Below, in pieces: positions 1 through 12,211 of a DNA stretch of 64,000 bases. The position numbers and the translations under genes were made by a program. The notes under the pieces are model-generated. The model saw only the letters and a program-made list of their open reading frames with translations, ran no database searches and was not told the origin of the DNA. The stretch is from Trifolium pratense (taxonomy: Eukaryota > Streptophyta > Magnoliopsida > Fabales > Fabaceae), in NCBI RefSeq assembly GCF_020283565.1, contig NC_060065.1, positions 41,900,409 through 41,964,408 of the forward strand, read 5' to 3'. Within the stretch, counting starts at the first letter, position 1; each line of letters starts with the position of its first letter.

Positions 1-240
1 TATGATGAACCAATCCCTTCTTTTTAGTGGTTACTTGAAACTTTTCTTAAATCAATGGGTAGAGAAAAGCCTAAATCAATTTTAACAGGTTAAGATGCCG
101 CAGTGGGTAAGGCCATTTTTTTAGTTATGCCGGAAACATTTCATAAATTGTGCACCTACCATATAAGACAAAACGCGGCATGTGAACCATCTATATTTCT
201 GAAACAATGGAAAAATCTGATATGGTTATCCAGGTTATGA
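1..240 (+). pseudogene. FAR1/FHY3-type MULE transposase fragment (decayed)
   Basis: Frame 1 from base 1 reads as the central transposase part of the FHY3/FAR1 (MULE) family. It has a WLLETFLKSMG-like stretch, a DAAVGKAI stretch that matches the usual DQDAAMAKAI segment, and VMPETFHKLCTYHIRQNA, which matches the usual MPxTxHxxCxWHI segment. In-frame stop codons lie before WLLET and where the catalytic-region DQD would be expected (TAA in place of the codon before DAA). The reading frame is lost after about base 230. This is a broken transposon-derived or FAR1-related gene fragment cut by the window edge. Whether it came from a host FAR1 gene or from an autonomous MULE cannot be decided from this piece. 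Confidence 0.7.
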
Positions 241-360
241 AACATGGCATAACCAATGTGAACTACTGACTCTGTATCTTGAAAACATAGTTGACATACT
301 AAATTATGTGCTCCATACAGAATGCCTCTCTTGCACAGTTGGTTTCGTGTTGGTGTTGGT

Positions 361-2450
361 AATAATCCCAATTTTGATTTATTTAGATTATAATTATAAT
401 ATAATGGTTGTCAAAAGTAATATATATTTAATATTAACATTAACTTAACGAGGGATTAATGTTCAATAAATAAAAGTTTTATAGGGTTCATCATAAACTT
501 GCGCTGATGTAAAATTAATTGATATTTTATTGATTAATTAATTAAGAGATTTCACAAAGAAAGTCCAAAACAAGACTGCACCATAGAAGTTCCCATAAAA
601 CAATTATTACATGTTTGTAGGACTTAATTCAACTAGCAAATAGTGATATATATTATTTTATTTTATTTTTGTTTACAATAAAATCAAAAATCAAACCTAG
701 AGTTTTTAACACACTATCTAAATTCATTATTATTAGACAAAATCTAATGATTTAATGTCAAAATTCTTATGTTAAAGACATTTACTTAAATTTGAATGAG
801 ATTCAACAGTGATTTCTGTCAATTCTTAGTAATAATTGCCACTTCAACTAAAAAATATACTTCATACTATTTTTTAAATAGTTAAAAATATTTTTATAGA
901 TTCCCACATATACTACGCATCAACAACTTACTTGCATTAGACAACATTGGTGTAGGAATTCACAACCTTGTGGTTGTGGATAAGTAAATTTTGCTAGTAC
1001 TCATTTGCTTCTCATTTTCATAAATAATAAATAAATTAATGAATTCACAATCTCCGATTTAAATTATAAATGGACAGGTGGTGAAAAAATATGGTGACAG
1101 CATAGTCATTCACATGATCATTAAATGTTACAAAACTTTTACCAACTTTGGAACACACCCACCATGCTGCTAGTACTTTTTTCTATGTCGGTTTCAAATT
1201 TTTCTCTTTTACACTTTTACAGCTGGGAACATTCCTATATTATGTAATTGAAACAATGTGATAAGGAATAGTGATAAAGTTCAATTCACATTTGAAGATA
1301 ATAATTGCATTGCCAGCTTGATAAATAATTAACCAAATGTATGAATTATCAATAATGCCACAAAAGTCCAATTGTTTTCACATATCAAACAGTTAAAAGA
1401 TACTTTTTTTTGGTCGGTTTTATCCGATCTAAATTATGGAATTGGATAGTATGCATTTATGGAATTGGATTGTATTGTATGCATACAGTTGGATATTCGA
1501 CCGATTAATCAATATTAGACGGTTTATATTTTAATATCAAAATTCAAACTAAAAATTTAAACCGTCTAATTTTAACCAAACGGTCTAGATGTGACTGACT
1601 GTAGTGCAGTCATCTTTTTTTCGGCTGCATCGCATATGAATCCTAAACTATATGTATTAATCCAATTAAGCATCTGTTAGAAATTCCATCCTTAAGATAA
1701 ATAAGTGGAGTGTCCGAAGTTTGAATCCGACCGCTATATATAAAATCTGATGTCCCTTATTAACTGAGTTAAACTTATGAGAACACTCAAATACCCTTTT
1801 AATAAATCATACTATAATAATTGCCATCATTGATTTAAAATCAAACGATTACATTTAATTAATTATTTTGTGCAAATTTAATAATTTAATGTATAGAATC
1901 CAAATCCATTTTATCCATTCACCAACTTATATATACTTTCCATTAAAAACATGCAAAATGGTAGGTTGTCACAACCTTACTTATGGACAAACAAGATTTA
2001 TGGTAGACCTTCTTCATGTCAAACAATTTATGATTACAAGTGCCTAATTTTTCAAAAAGTTGATTTATACATTTTCTATTTTCTTTTCATATATCATTTT
2101 CTATCATCTTTCTTCTTGGTCTTGGTCTTTAACATGTTAAACAAACTAGATCATTTACTTGAATGATTTGAGAATTCAGGTTCATGAGAATAGTGTTGGA
2201 AATGAAATTGTGAACAGTTAAAATGAACAAAGTTTGCATAACTTCTCTACAAATACAATCAAGTGTGTGAAGATTCTATCTATGTTCATTGTTCATCTTC
2301 AAACATCAGAATACTACTCAGAATCATTGTAAGATTTCCCTTTCCTTTCTTTGTCCTTAGTTCATACTCTGCATGTTTAGATCATGAGATTGTTTTTTAT
2401 GTAATCCATGGTTTTCATTTGTCTTTAGGTTCTTCAATTTATCGCACTAA
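361..2450. other. Intergenic, AT-rich; probable kinase promoter and 5' UTR
   Basis: No supported coding sequence. Bases 1690-1780 hold a SINE-like patch with a degenerate B-box (agtttgaatccgac). The stretch 2240-2450 lies directly before the kinase start. It may contain a 5'-UTR intron, with a donor gtaagattt at 2329 and an acceptor ctttag ending at 2428. The short open frames here look like chance. Confidence 0.45.
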
Positions 2451-4968
2451 ATGAGGAAATCCCTAGTTATCGCCTTTTCGATAACTATATGCTTCATTGC
2501 CTTTGTGATATCCAAGATTATAATCTCAATCCTTCTCTACAAAAGATGGAGAAAAAAGCATTTGATTTATGAAGAAGGTTATGGAGGTATGTATGTAGGA
2601 AAAAATGAGGTCTCCTATATGACCTTGTTTGGATAATGGTTTAATTAAATGCTTATGTAAATAGTACTTATGAAAATAAGTTGAAAACAACTTATTATAG
2701 CTTATATGAAGTGTCAGATACGTATCTAACGTGATACTTGGGCAATTTTGGAGCATCGGGGTTTCCTGGCTTAAAACCTATTTTCATAACTATCCTGCCG
2801 AAATATGGAAAGAGCTAATGGAAGTTCATATAAGTTATAACCTATTTTCATAAGCTATCCTGCAGAAATATGGAAAGAGCTAATAAAAGTTCATATAAGA
2901 TAAAACCTATTTACATAAGCTATCCTGAAGGACTTATGAAAATAAGTTGAGAACAGGTTATGGACATGTCATAAGCTCTTTCTAGTTTCCTATATGTTCA
3001 CACAACACGGTCTCGTAACTGTTTCTATCAATAGATAAGCTTAAATAAGCTGATCCAAATAGGATCATCCTGACATAAATTTGATTGGATGATACAGGAG
3101 GGAAGATGGTGATATTTAGGTCTTCAATCCTTAAATCATTAACAGCTGATATGGTGTTGAAGAAGACACAGAAACTGAACAACAAGGACATTATTGGTTC
3201 TGGTGGTTATGGTGTAGTTTACGAACTAAAACTGAATGATTCCGCGGCCTTTGCTGTGAAAAGACTGAACCGCGGAACTGCAGAAAGAGATAAAGGTTTT
3301 GAGAGAGAGTTACAAGCAATGGCAGACATAAAACATCGCAATGTTGTGACTCTACATGGATATTACACTGCACCACACTACAATCTTCTCATTTATGAGT
3401 TAATGCCTAATGGAAGTTTGGATACCCTTTTGCATGGTATGTATTTTTAAAATTTCTAACATTATACATTCTATGATTCATGGGTTGCGTTTGGATAAAC
3501 AACTCAATTAAGTGCTTATAATATACCATGATTATATAAGTGCTTATAAATAAGTTATTTCTATAACAAAAGATAAAATAAAGTCAAATTGTTTGAATTT
3601 AAGTTATAATAAGTTGTTTTCATAAGTTTTCCTAGATAGGTTATAGAAATAAACTAAAAACAACTTTTGGACATGACATAAGTCGTTTCTATAAACTCTC
3701 CCAAATAGTCTTGATGTGTTTACGTCAGTAGATTAGTTCAAATAAGTCAATCCAATCAGGTGTTTGGGAGGACTCAAAAGGGCAAGAAATGGAAGGAAAT
3801 AATGACACACTTGCAAAGTAACTAATCAAATGTGTGGATGCAATATAGTTTTTGTTATTGACTCCATTTTCTATCCCTTGTTTTCTCTAATCAAATATTC
3901 CAAGTAAGAAACTCTACAAAGCACAGACACAGACACTACACACGACACTGACACGTCAACACCGGTAATAATTTGAGAAAATGAACTTATTAAATGTATC
4001 ACATGTGTCCATGTCATGTTGGTGTAGGTCACCGACACATATCAAATATCAGACATGCCGTCAATATGAAGTGTCTGGTGCTGCATATAAGAAACTTCCT
4101 TTTGTTATTGTGTGCCTCACCATTCCCTCAACACCTAATCAATTGATAATTGAACTGTGTTTTCTAATATCAAAGTTGAAAATGATGAAGGGAAATCAAA
4201 GAACAAGAAGGTTTTGGATTGGCCAACCAGACACAGAATAGCTGTAGGTGCGGCAAGAGGAATATCATACCTTCACCATGACTGTATCCCTCACATTATC
4301 CACAGAGACATCAAGTCAAGTAATATATTGTTGGATCAGAATATGGAAGCTCGAGTTTCGGATTTCGGATTAGCCACATTGATGGAACCAAACAAAACTC
4401 ATGTTTCTACAATTGTTGCTGGCACTTTTGGATACTTGGCTCCAGGTATAAATAAAACCTGGCTTAACATAGTTTTTTCCCTTTCACAATACTCGTGTTA
4501 CAAATTTTGATTGTTTTCCTGCAGAATATTTTGATACCGGAAGAGCAACAGTGAAAGGGGATGTTTATAGTTTTGGAGTTGTGTTACTTGAGCTTTTAAC
4601 AGGAAAGAAACCAAGTGATGAAACATTTATGGAAGAGGGAACGAAACTTGTCACATGGGTAAGACAAGATTCTTTGGTTATTACTATTACCAATTTTCTC
4701 GATACAACTATCGAATGAGGACTTACTGTGTTGAAAATCATTCTGTTATTACTTATTAATGTATCAGGTGAAATCTGTAGTTCAAGAGAAGAAAGAGGAA
4801 TTAGTTCTTGATAGTAGCTTAGGGTCATGTCCAATGCATGAGGTCAACAAGGTGTTCAACATTGCAATGATGTGTCTTGAACCAGACCCTTTGAATAGAC
4901 CAACCATGGCCGAGGTTGTCAACTTGCTCTATAAAACACAAACAGATAGACTTGCTACAGAATCCTGA
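2451..4968 (+). CDS. Receptor-like Ser/Thr kinase, At1g78530 type
   Basis: Five exons, 2451-2586, 3098-3436, 4191-4445, 4525-4658 and 4768-4968, join in phase to 354 codons with GT-AG introns. The protein has one membrane segment at about residues 5-30, no leucine-rich repeats and practically no ectodomain. A basic juxtamembrane stretch leads into a full kinase domain (about 72-345). The Gly-rich loop is GSGGYG (79-84), the ATP-binding Lys is K100 in FAVKRL, HRD is at 196-198, DFG at 216-218 and APE at 242-244, so this is an RD kinase with all catalytic residues. The sequence closely follows my recollection of Arabidopsis At1g78530. It should sit in the plasma membrane and signal through partners, since it has no ligand-binding domain of its own. 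Introns 1 and 2 carry MITE-like sequence. Ligand, partners and substrate are unknown. Confidence 0.93.
2629..3070. mobile_element. MITE-like element in kinase intron 1
   Basis: It begins near ccttgtttggataatgg and ends near gctgatccaaatagg; the ends are roughly inverted (cc-tgtttggat against cctatttggatc). Inside, a unit of about 65 bp with the landmark atggaaagagctaat is repeated about 2.5 times between 2770 and 2940. A relative lies in intron 2. Exact ends and target-site duplication are not clear. Confidence 0.5.
3484..3765. mobile_element. Second copy of the same MITE-like family, kinase intron 2
   Basis: It starts gggttgcgtttggataaac, continues with the shared caattaagtgcttat text, and ends near caatccaatcagg. 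Its head and tail match the copy in intron 1, but it lacks that copy's internal 65-bp repeats. Confidence 0.5.
3915..4080. repeat. Fragment of the CTATGAAGCAC MITE family, kinase intron 2
   Basis: Contains caaagcacagacacagacac, then gacactgacacgtc and a run like aataatttgagaaaatg. These are the same landmarks, in the same order, as in the complete-looking copy at 32733-32876. Other diverged copies lie at 5090-5195, 12930-13060 and 24770-24965. Confidence 0.55.
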
Positions 4969-5634
4969 TGTTCATTCAAATTCCTTCGTCGAAAGCTTCT
5001 CAAAAACCTGGCAGCAAAGCTAGACACCAACAAGAAAAATCTGTTTCCTCCTAATTGAGCAGATGAAATCATGCTCAGAAGGGAAAAATCTATGAAGCAC
5101 AGACACCTCTGATTTTAGGCGTGTATTCGTGTCCAACATGTGTTGGTGTTTTTGACATTAGCAGTATCAATGTGTATGTGTTGTGTCAGATGTAAGGTAT
5201 ATGAGGAGATCTTGAGATTTAAGAGGAGTTTTTCCTTCCAACCTTCTTCGGAAAACTTTCTTCATTTATAAAGTGTTAGAGAGAAGTTAATGTGCACTTT
5301 GACATTGTTACATTACAATCAACCGAGTTGAATATGTCAGGATCCTACAAGGCAACAATAGATGTAGCTTTGATCTGCAAAGAACATGCATGCATACTAC
5401 TGGATAAGAGTGTTTCTTTCTAACAGAAATAATAGTGCATCCAAACAGGTCGACACGTTTTCCAAATCGTGTATTATTTCAAATATTTTAGATCATTATA
5501 GAATAAATACATGAACCAAGATTAGATCATTAGAAAATAAATACTAGAGCTAAGTTACAGCTTACAATTATACATAAGGCACACATGACACATTGGTTGA
5601 CCATGAGATTTTCGCATGAGATGTTGATTTTGTT
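4969..5634. other. Convergent 3' spacer between kinase and FAP3 gene
   Basis: Holds the 3' UTRs of two convergent genes and a diverged copy of the gaagcacagacac repeat at 5090-5195. No coding sequence is seen. Confidence 0.5.
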
Positions 5635-8600
5635 TTACTTGAGTACTTTTGACAAGCTTTCAGCCACTGAAGCTTTCAAAGAAGGAGAAACAGGACTATC
5701 TCCAAGGAATACATCAAAAAGAGCATAACTCACATTAGCAGATTCAATCGTTGCATCTATGTTAGATGGAACCCCCGTTGACGAAACCGAAACCTGAATT
5801 CGCAAAAAATTTAGTTGGAAACCATTTTACGCAATATAGCAAAAACTGAAAGGATGGAATATAAGCGGAAAAATAAAACTTACAAGCAATTTGGTAGGGT
5901 TCAACCAAGTCAAAAAAATGAAAGTTCCTTTCTTAAGGGGGCGATCTTGAAAGACACTACGGAAAGTGGTCAATGCAGTTTCATCTGCATTTGTTGGTTT
6001 TGCAATTCTTGGTGATATGGCATCACTTAAGGCATCCCAGAAAGTTTTACCGTCAACGTCTCTCACAAGAATAATTTGCAACAATTTCTCGAGGGGTGCT
6101 GCAATTAGAAAATAGCATTTGCTTATCAACTTATTCTCTAAATTAGTGTTGTCAAACAACGGCTATAGCTCTGCAATAGCCATGAGGAATTTGAGCAAAT
6201 CCCGATTGTTCTGCAATACTCGATTTAGTATGTTTTTTTTCAAATAGCGCTGTAGCTTAGCAGAACTTGAACAAACCGTTAACATCCGCAATTGACAACA
6301 CTGTGAGAGTATTTTCAAATGGAATAAATGAATACTTAATTGTTACATTGGAAAATGGTCTTGAACAAGGAAGAGTTCCCTTGAATCGCATCTTTCGATT
6401 GCCCTTTCCAAGCATTCAATTCACTTATTGTAGACTGGTTTAGATAGAGTCCTGCAGCATAGACTTTGACTCCAATAATCGCAAAAACTTTTTCTCTGTA
6501 TCCTGAAATAGGTGTTATTATCAATCAAAGCTTAAAACATTGAAAACGTTAATATCAGTACTTCATCAGAACCTGCTATATTCTACTAGATCGGTACAAG
6601 TTAAATGTTCTAATCTTAAACTTTTTTACATGTCCACAGCATAATGTGATATTATAAATTATAACAACTGACCAGTTCCAGACAACGCTAATGAGTCTGA
6701 GCAACCCGGGAAACTCAAAGATGTCTGAAATTTCACATTTGTTGCCGGTTCCTCAATGTATTCGGCATTCACAGCTGCATTATTCAATCATAACCAAATA
6801 GATGTCAATTTTTATCATCAATTTGCAAGAAGACAGATTGAAAAGAAGAAAAAAAAAGTACTTTCGTCATATATCATCATCTACAGCTTAGCATACGAGA
6901 CAATCATCTAGCATTGAGGCCAATGTTTTAAATATCAAATCGGACCGGCGAGGTCCACTGTCATATTTCAACTGCTTTAAACCAGTAAAACCAGGACATA
7001 AACTCAGTCAAACCACTCAAGTAACCAAATTGTAGACAGTAGACAGTGTCGGTTAACATTTGGCAAATACCTTGAAAGTGAACCTAATAATGCTATTGTT
7101 CCGGACTGGGCCAAGGCCCAATACACGCGGCCCAAGCGCTCCAGGTCCAGTCCAAATCCACTCCTTCACGGAGGCTTCTCATACAAGTCAAGTGTAATGG
7201 ACACGATAGTTCCTGTCCACCCTCTGTAGCTAATACGCTCCTCACACGCTAGCGGGACCATTAGATCCATATCAACCACTATCAACATCCCAAATGACAG
7301 CTCTTGCCAGCTGTCACAGACAGGTATAACTGTCTCCCCCTATATAAAGGCAAGCTTTGGCGCCAAGGTAAACAATTCAATCACTTTTCACTTTCACTCC
7401 TCCTTGATCATATATTGACTTGAGCGTTGGAGTGCTAATGTGTTTTGCAGATACCTTCCCCATTGTAATCCACCGTACCAAAAGCATACCTCCACCATAA
7501 CCATCTCGAGCCTCACTGTCAAAGTCATCAAGTTCTGTTCAGTGCATATCAGCTATTATCCCCTCTTTGTTTATGTTAAAGAGGATGCTGTCATGACACC
7601 GTTCATGCAAAGACTTCTTTTATTTGAGGAATCTAATTGATATAAGAAAAGTATAAACAAAAGTTCATGCCTAACACCCATTACCTCACACTGTCTACTT
7701 ACTTTAACTGTTTTGATCTACAAACACATGGATGTAACATGAAATAAGCAATATCATTCATTTGGAGGGATCTAATTTATCTAAAAACATGCCCAAACTA
7801 TAAAAAACAGTTAAAGTATACAAAAATTAGATATTTCTTGTAACTGTTTAGTAAAAGATGTATGACTATTGACTATCAGGTATTATTTTAGACTTAAAGG
7901 GTCAAGTATAATTTTACGTTTTAGTCGCTATAATTACCTCGAATGTTATGTTTAGTCCTTGTACCTATAAATTAAGAAACTACATGCTTTTAGTCCTTCA
8001 GTTTTATAATTTTGTTTGATAAATCAAGATATCATCCGCGAGCAACTGCGGAAACAAATCCTTCCTTGAGGTAACTAAGATCCATTTAAGAGGTTGATCT
8101 CTTTGAACAAATGTTTTTTCATACGCACATCAGTTGGGGATCGAACCTTGGACCAAATAGTTAAGCCCTAAGGGGTCCAAATATCTATCACTTGTGTCAC
8201 ACTATGTTGGTTAGTTTTGTAATTTGTAGAGACTAAAAAGTGGATATGGAGAAACTAAACAGTTTTAACCCTATTTTGAATAGAGTTAAAAAATGCAACA
8301 TCCTTGACCTTGTTCACATATATAACTTGTTTGCAAACCCAATTAATGGAGACAAATCACACATACTTTACTTTATGCATGTCAGCATCTATCCCAAAAT
8401 TTAAAATGGTAATCATAATTTAATAATATAAATAAAATAATAAAAGAATCCTTCACAATTTTCACTTTCCCTTTTTCCTTTTGTCTTGTAAAAGGCAAAT
8501 ATTTGCTGGGAAAGTTCAAAGTAAAGAGACAAACCTCAAATAAATTCCAATTTCCAATCTAACCATGTTAGCCCTCTAATTCAATATACAAAAGTTTATT

Positions 8601-9270
8601 CTCTATAACCAAAGTGATTAAGCTGAAATGATTAATGAGCTCTCCTTATGGACGAATCTTTAGGAAGAATCTAAGTTTGATTCTTGAGATGAACAATTAT
8701 TGGTCAGGTTTTATTTACCTCGTGGCCGAACTCCGGATTACCAGGGTCCTTCCCTGGAAACCGGAGAGTTAGCACACAAAGAACATATATATTCTTCATA
8801 AAATTAGATCAACAAGATTCAAATTTTACTTTCACTTTAATATTTAATTAAAAAAAAGTGATTATATAGTAAATTAATAGTATCCATCTAACATGCAATG
8901 GCATATAAGTATAATTAATAATCTTCACAAATGAATACACTACCATTAAAGTTTATTCTATATTCTGCATTATTAATTTTCGAAGAACATAAATTGGAAA
9001 GCAAAAAAATTAAAAATCAAAAAAGTTCAAATTTGAAAATAAGTAATGTGAATGAAGCATAATCTCACCAGAAAATGAAGATGAAGAAGAAGCAGGTTGT
9101 GGAAAGAAATGGGGGGGTTGTGTTTTAGAGTTGTGGTAGAGAGAGAAATGCAGAGAGGGGGGTGTGAATAGTGAAAAAGAGTGAATATTGTTGAATGATT
9201 GAGTTGAATTTGAGATTTTTTTGAATCTGGTGGAAGGTGAAAAACATAGTGATGTTGAAGCTGCCAACAT
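5635..9270 (-). CDS. FAP3: Chloroplast fatty-acid-binding protein, chalcone-isomerase fold (FAP3 type)
   Basis: Five exons on the minus strand, 9069-9270, 6673-6774, 6347-6502, 5884-6098 and 5635-5793, join in phase to 277 residues. The first about 65 residues are Ser/Thr-rich and lack acids, as in a plastid transit peptide. The rest is the CHI-fold domain with [18 protein letters not shown], then [18 protein letters not shown], then [14 protein letters not shown], closely matching my recollection of Arabidopsis FAP3 (At1g53520). FAPs bind fatty acids in the stroma and are not flavonoid enzymes. The conserved Arg and Tyr in the GYREKVF...VKVYAAG stretch are candidates for carboxylate contacts (inference). 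The C-terminus ([13 protein letters not shown]) is complete and ends in TAA. Intron 1 is unusually long (about 2.3 kb) and carries a solo LTR and a SINE. Confidence 0.92.
7092..7556 (+). mobile_element. Solo LTR with 5-bp target-site duplication
   Basis: A 455-bp LTR (7097-7551) starts TGTTCCGGACTGGGCC and ends GTGCATATCA. It is flanked by perfect 5-bp direct repeats GCTAT at 7092-7096 and 7552-7556. A TATA box (ctatataaagg, near 7342) is followed by the downstream motif ttgacttgagcgttggagtg, common in plant LTR R regions. No internal retroelement sequence is present, so recombination between two LTRs probably removed it. It lies in FAP3 intron 1 in antisense orientation to the gene. Confidence 0.88.
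8625..8775 (+). mobile_element. SINE-like element in FAP3 intron 1
   Basis: Contains tgattaatgagctctcctt near the head, tttgattcttgagatgaac as a B-box-like stretch, then ggtcaggttttatttacctcg, ggccgaactccggattacca and a tail ending near agagttagcacac. The same landmarks in the same order occur at 16233-16365 and 63105-63255. This marks a tRNA-derived SINE family with at least three copies here. Confidence 0.55.
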
Positions 9271-10314
9271 TTTAAGGATTGTGTAATGTTAGGATTGAGA
9301 ATGGAGAAAGCAACTACTTCGGTTTTTCCGTTATACTATTGAAGTGAATTCCTTCTTTCTTTTTGAGTGGATAGATCTTTCAACTTTAAGTAAAAATGTG
9401 ATTTTTTTTTAGTTAATGTAAAATTCAGCCGTAAAATAAGTAAAGTAAAATTGAACCTTGGTTAGGTTCGTCCTTTAGTATAATTCATTAACTATTCAAA
9501 CTTAATGTTTTGGCTATAAAAAAAATAAAAAAGAGACTTGGGTGTTGTCTTGTAATTTGCCAAATAAATGTCTCTTGAACACATGACAGTGGTCCAGTCA
9601 ATAAATATTCTGGCTATGTCAATATTTTGTATGACATAATCAAGGATTAAAACAAAAATAATTTAAAATTTAGGAACTAAAATCCAAATTCACTAATAGG
9701 GACAAAATACATATTTTTATTATTAGTGGTGAAGTCTACTATAAATAATTAGTCAAATGACTTGTGTTTTTAGAAGATTTTAAAAACACAAGAAATACAA
9801 TTTAAATCTCCATTTTCTTGTATTATTTTTTTTCACTTTCATTCAATCTTTAACATTATTTTTTTAGAAATAAGTCACTAACGAATTTGTTGGCATACAA
9901 ATGTTTGTTTGTGAGTAAAAAAATTATGTCTGAATTGTGTATTTTGAAGGAGTTTAAATTCGACAAAAAAAAAATGACAGAGAAAGTATTGAATAAATGA
10001 CCAAAATTATGACAGCGTGAGAAACATAAGAGAAAATGTTGGATTTATATTTTCTTCACTATTTTTTCTCATGCTGTCATAATTTTGATTAAAATAAAAC
10101 AAATCCAAGTCAGAGCGTCTTCCAAGAAAAGATATTATTTTTCCCAAAAAAATTCCAAAACAACAAAGATGCAAAAATATTCAACAAAAATTTTTCTGAC
10201 TTTTTGTAACTAAGATTTTAAGGCATATCCAACATTTTCATTCTCCAAAATGATATGCACAGCAGAGCATACTATTACTACTTTCATTTCCAATAAAATT
10301 TAAAAAATCAATCT

Positions 10315-10442
10315 CATAAGTGTAGCTCAAATGGTAGCTATCAGGGATATTATTGGAGTGGCTGGGGTTCGAACTCCGGATTCCACATTTCTCCACATTT
10401 AAATGTGAGACTCTAGTCACTAGGCTATTTGACAAAAAAAAA
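10315..10442 (+). mobile_element. tRNA-derived SINE with A and B boxes
   Basis: An A-box-like stretch (tgtagctcaaatggtagc) is followed by a B-box (gggttcgaactccgg) about 40 bp later and a terminal A-run. These are the hallmarks of a plant tRNA-related SINE. It does not fold as an intact tRNA. Confidence 0.6.
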
Positions 10443-11363
10443 TTAAAAAGATCGATTCCAATTAGCTAAATTTTCAAAATTTTAGAATTTGACCTATAAA
10501 TTTTCAAATAATTGTAAATCCAACACTTGGGATGATCTAACGGTGTTGGCCTGAGACTTTAGAGTGTGCTTCTCTCAACATTTTAAGTTTGATTTGCTTG
10601 GTGTCAATTTCGGTGGGCTAGTCTATACGGAGTAAAAAAAACTCTAGCTTTAAATTAGACCCTCACAAGTGGACAGTGAGATTGTTCACTCAGATTAGTC
10701 GGTTCTTGAGCCGGATATCGAATTTTCAAAATAATTATAAATCGACCTTTATAATTTTTCACAAAATTGTAATTTAGCGTCTAAAAAATTTAAATTGGTC
10801 ATTAAATTTTTAAAAATTATAAATTGATTCCTAGTTTTAAAAATTAAAATTTAACCCAAAACTTTTAAAATTTACAAGATGGCCAAAAAATATTAAAATG
10901 AAATTTTATACCTTATATTACTCTATGTAAACAAACACTTTTAAAGATAAATACATCCGACGATATTTATAAGCAAAAATTTAATTTTTAGATTTATTGA
11001 ATAACTGATGTATTTTTCTAATCTATAAATTAAATACATAAGTTATTCAATAAATTTTTAAAATTAAGTTTTACTTATAAATATGGTAGGATAGAGTATA
11101 ATTCAGTTCAACTACCTACCTCATAAAAACACACTTTAAAATTATGACGATTTTCTCACCACAAAAGGCTTTGTTTGGCAACGGAAAATTTTGAACTTAT
11201 GTCTAATAGGCTATAGCTTATAATTTATAATCTTATTTTGTAAAAAAAAAAAGTCTCGTTTGGTAACATTTTTCTTAGGAGCTTATAGCTTATTTTTATT
11301 AGCTTATAGTTTATTTTGATAAGTTGATTCAATTAGCTTATAGTTTAAAGCTTATGTTCCTTG

Positions 11364-11365
<2 letters not shown>

Positions 11366-11411
<46 letters not shown>
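11366..11411. repeat. (AT)n microsatellite
   Basis: About 23 uninterrupted AT dinucleotides. Confidence 0.95.
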
Positions 11412-11415
<4 letters not shown>

Positions 11416-12211
11416 TCATATCTATAAATTAGTTCAACTGCTAATTTTATCAAATATTATAAATTCAATCAACTGACTTATCAATTATAAATTCATCTAC
11501 TATAAAATAATTTATCAATTTTTTTTTAAAAAAATTTGGTATTCGGCCTTAGAACCGATTAATTCGAGCAGACCAATCTCAACATTCACTTGCGGGAGCC
11601 CATTTAAAGCCAAAGTTTTTTTGCTCTGTATGGCACCAGAAAAAATCGAACATAAGACCTTAAGTGAAGCATATTCTAAGAACTCAAACCAATATCACTA
11701 GACCAACTCAAATGGGTTAAATTAATTTATCAATTATCTACTATTTTTTATCGAACAGAAGCGAAGAAGCTGTGAATCAAATCTTAAAAAGATGAAAAGC
11801 CAAAAATCCAGATCATAAAATTTGCAAGTGGGAGTAAGAAACACACAAAGTACAACTCACATCCACATCACAAGGTGCATCTACCTTTTTTCACTTGAAC
11901 CTTTTTCCATTGAGAGTCCCCACACCACATCACATTATCATCAAACTTAGTCTCAAATCTCAACGTCTCTCTCTATAATTTGCTGTTAATATAGCCGTTA
12001 GTTAAGCTCACCTCCCATTCCCTAAATAATTCACCTACCAATTTTTTCTCTTTAAAATCTTCTCTTAAATTTCCACACTCACTCACACTCTAATCTACCA
12101 CTCAATTTCTTATTCATTGAAAATTCAGTATAGCAGACAGTGGCAGTAGTGTTAAGCAGTACAGACAGGCTACAGACATCATAAGTAACAACATTAACAA
12201 CAAAACCAACC

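Larger units (their letters stand above)
9271..12211. other. Intergenic between divergent FAP3 and X8 genes
   Basis: No coding sequence is supported. The two genes are divergent, so both promoters lie here. Seen inside are a SINE-like unit (10315-10442), a second SINE-like patch (10535-10730), hAT-MITE-like aagcttatagcttat sequence (11165-11350), an (AT)n tract and a reverse-oriented SINE-like patch (11550-11710). Bases 11960-12211 are CT-rich with ctctctctataattt, a plausible core promoter and 5' UTR for the X8 gene. Confidence 0.5.

Noticed and set aside
5815..6015. 66-codon plus-strand frame
   Set aside because: Antisense shadow of FAP3 exon 4.
10315..10442. tRNA gene
   Set aside because: A and B boxes are present but no cloverleaf can be formed and an A-rich tail follows, as in a SINE.
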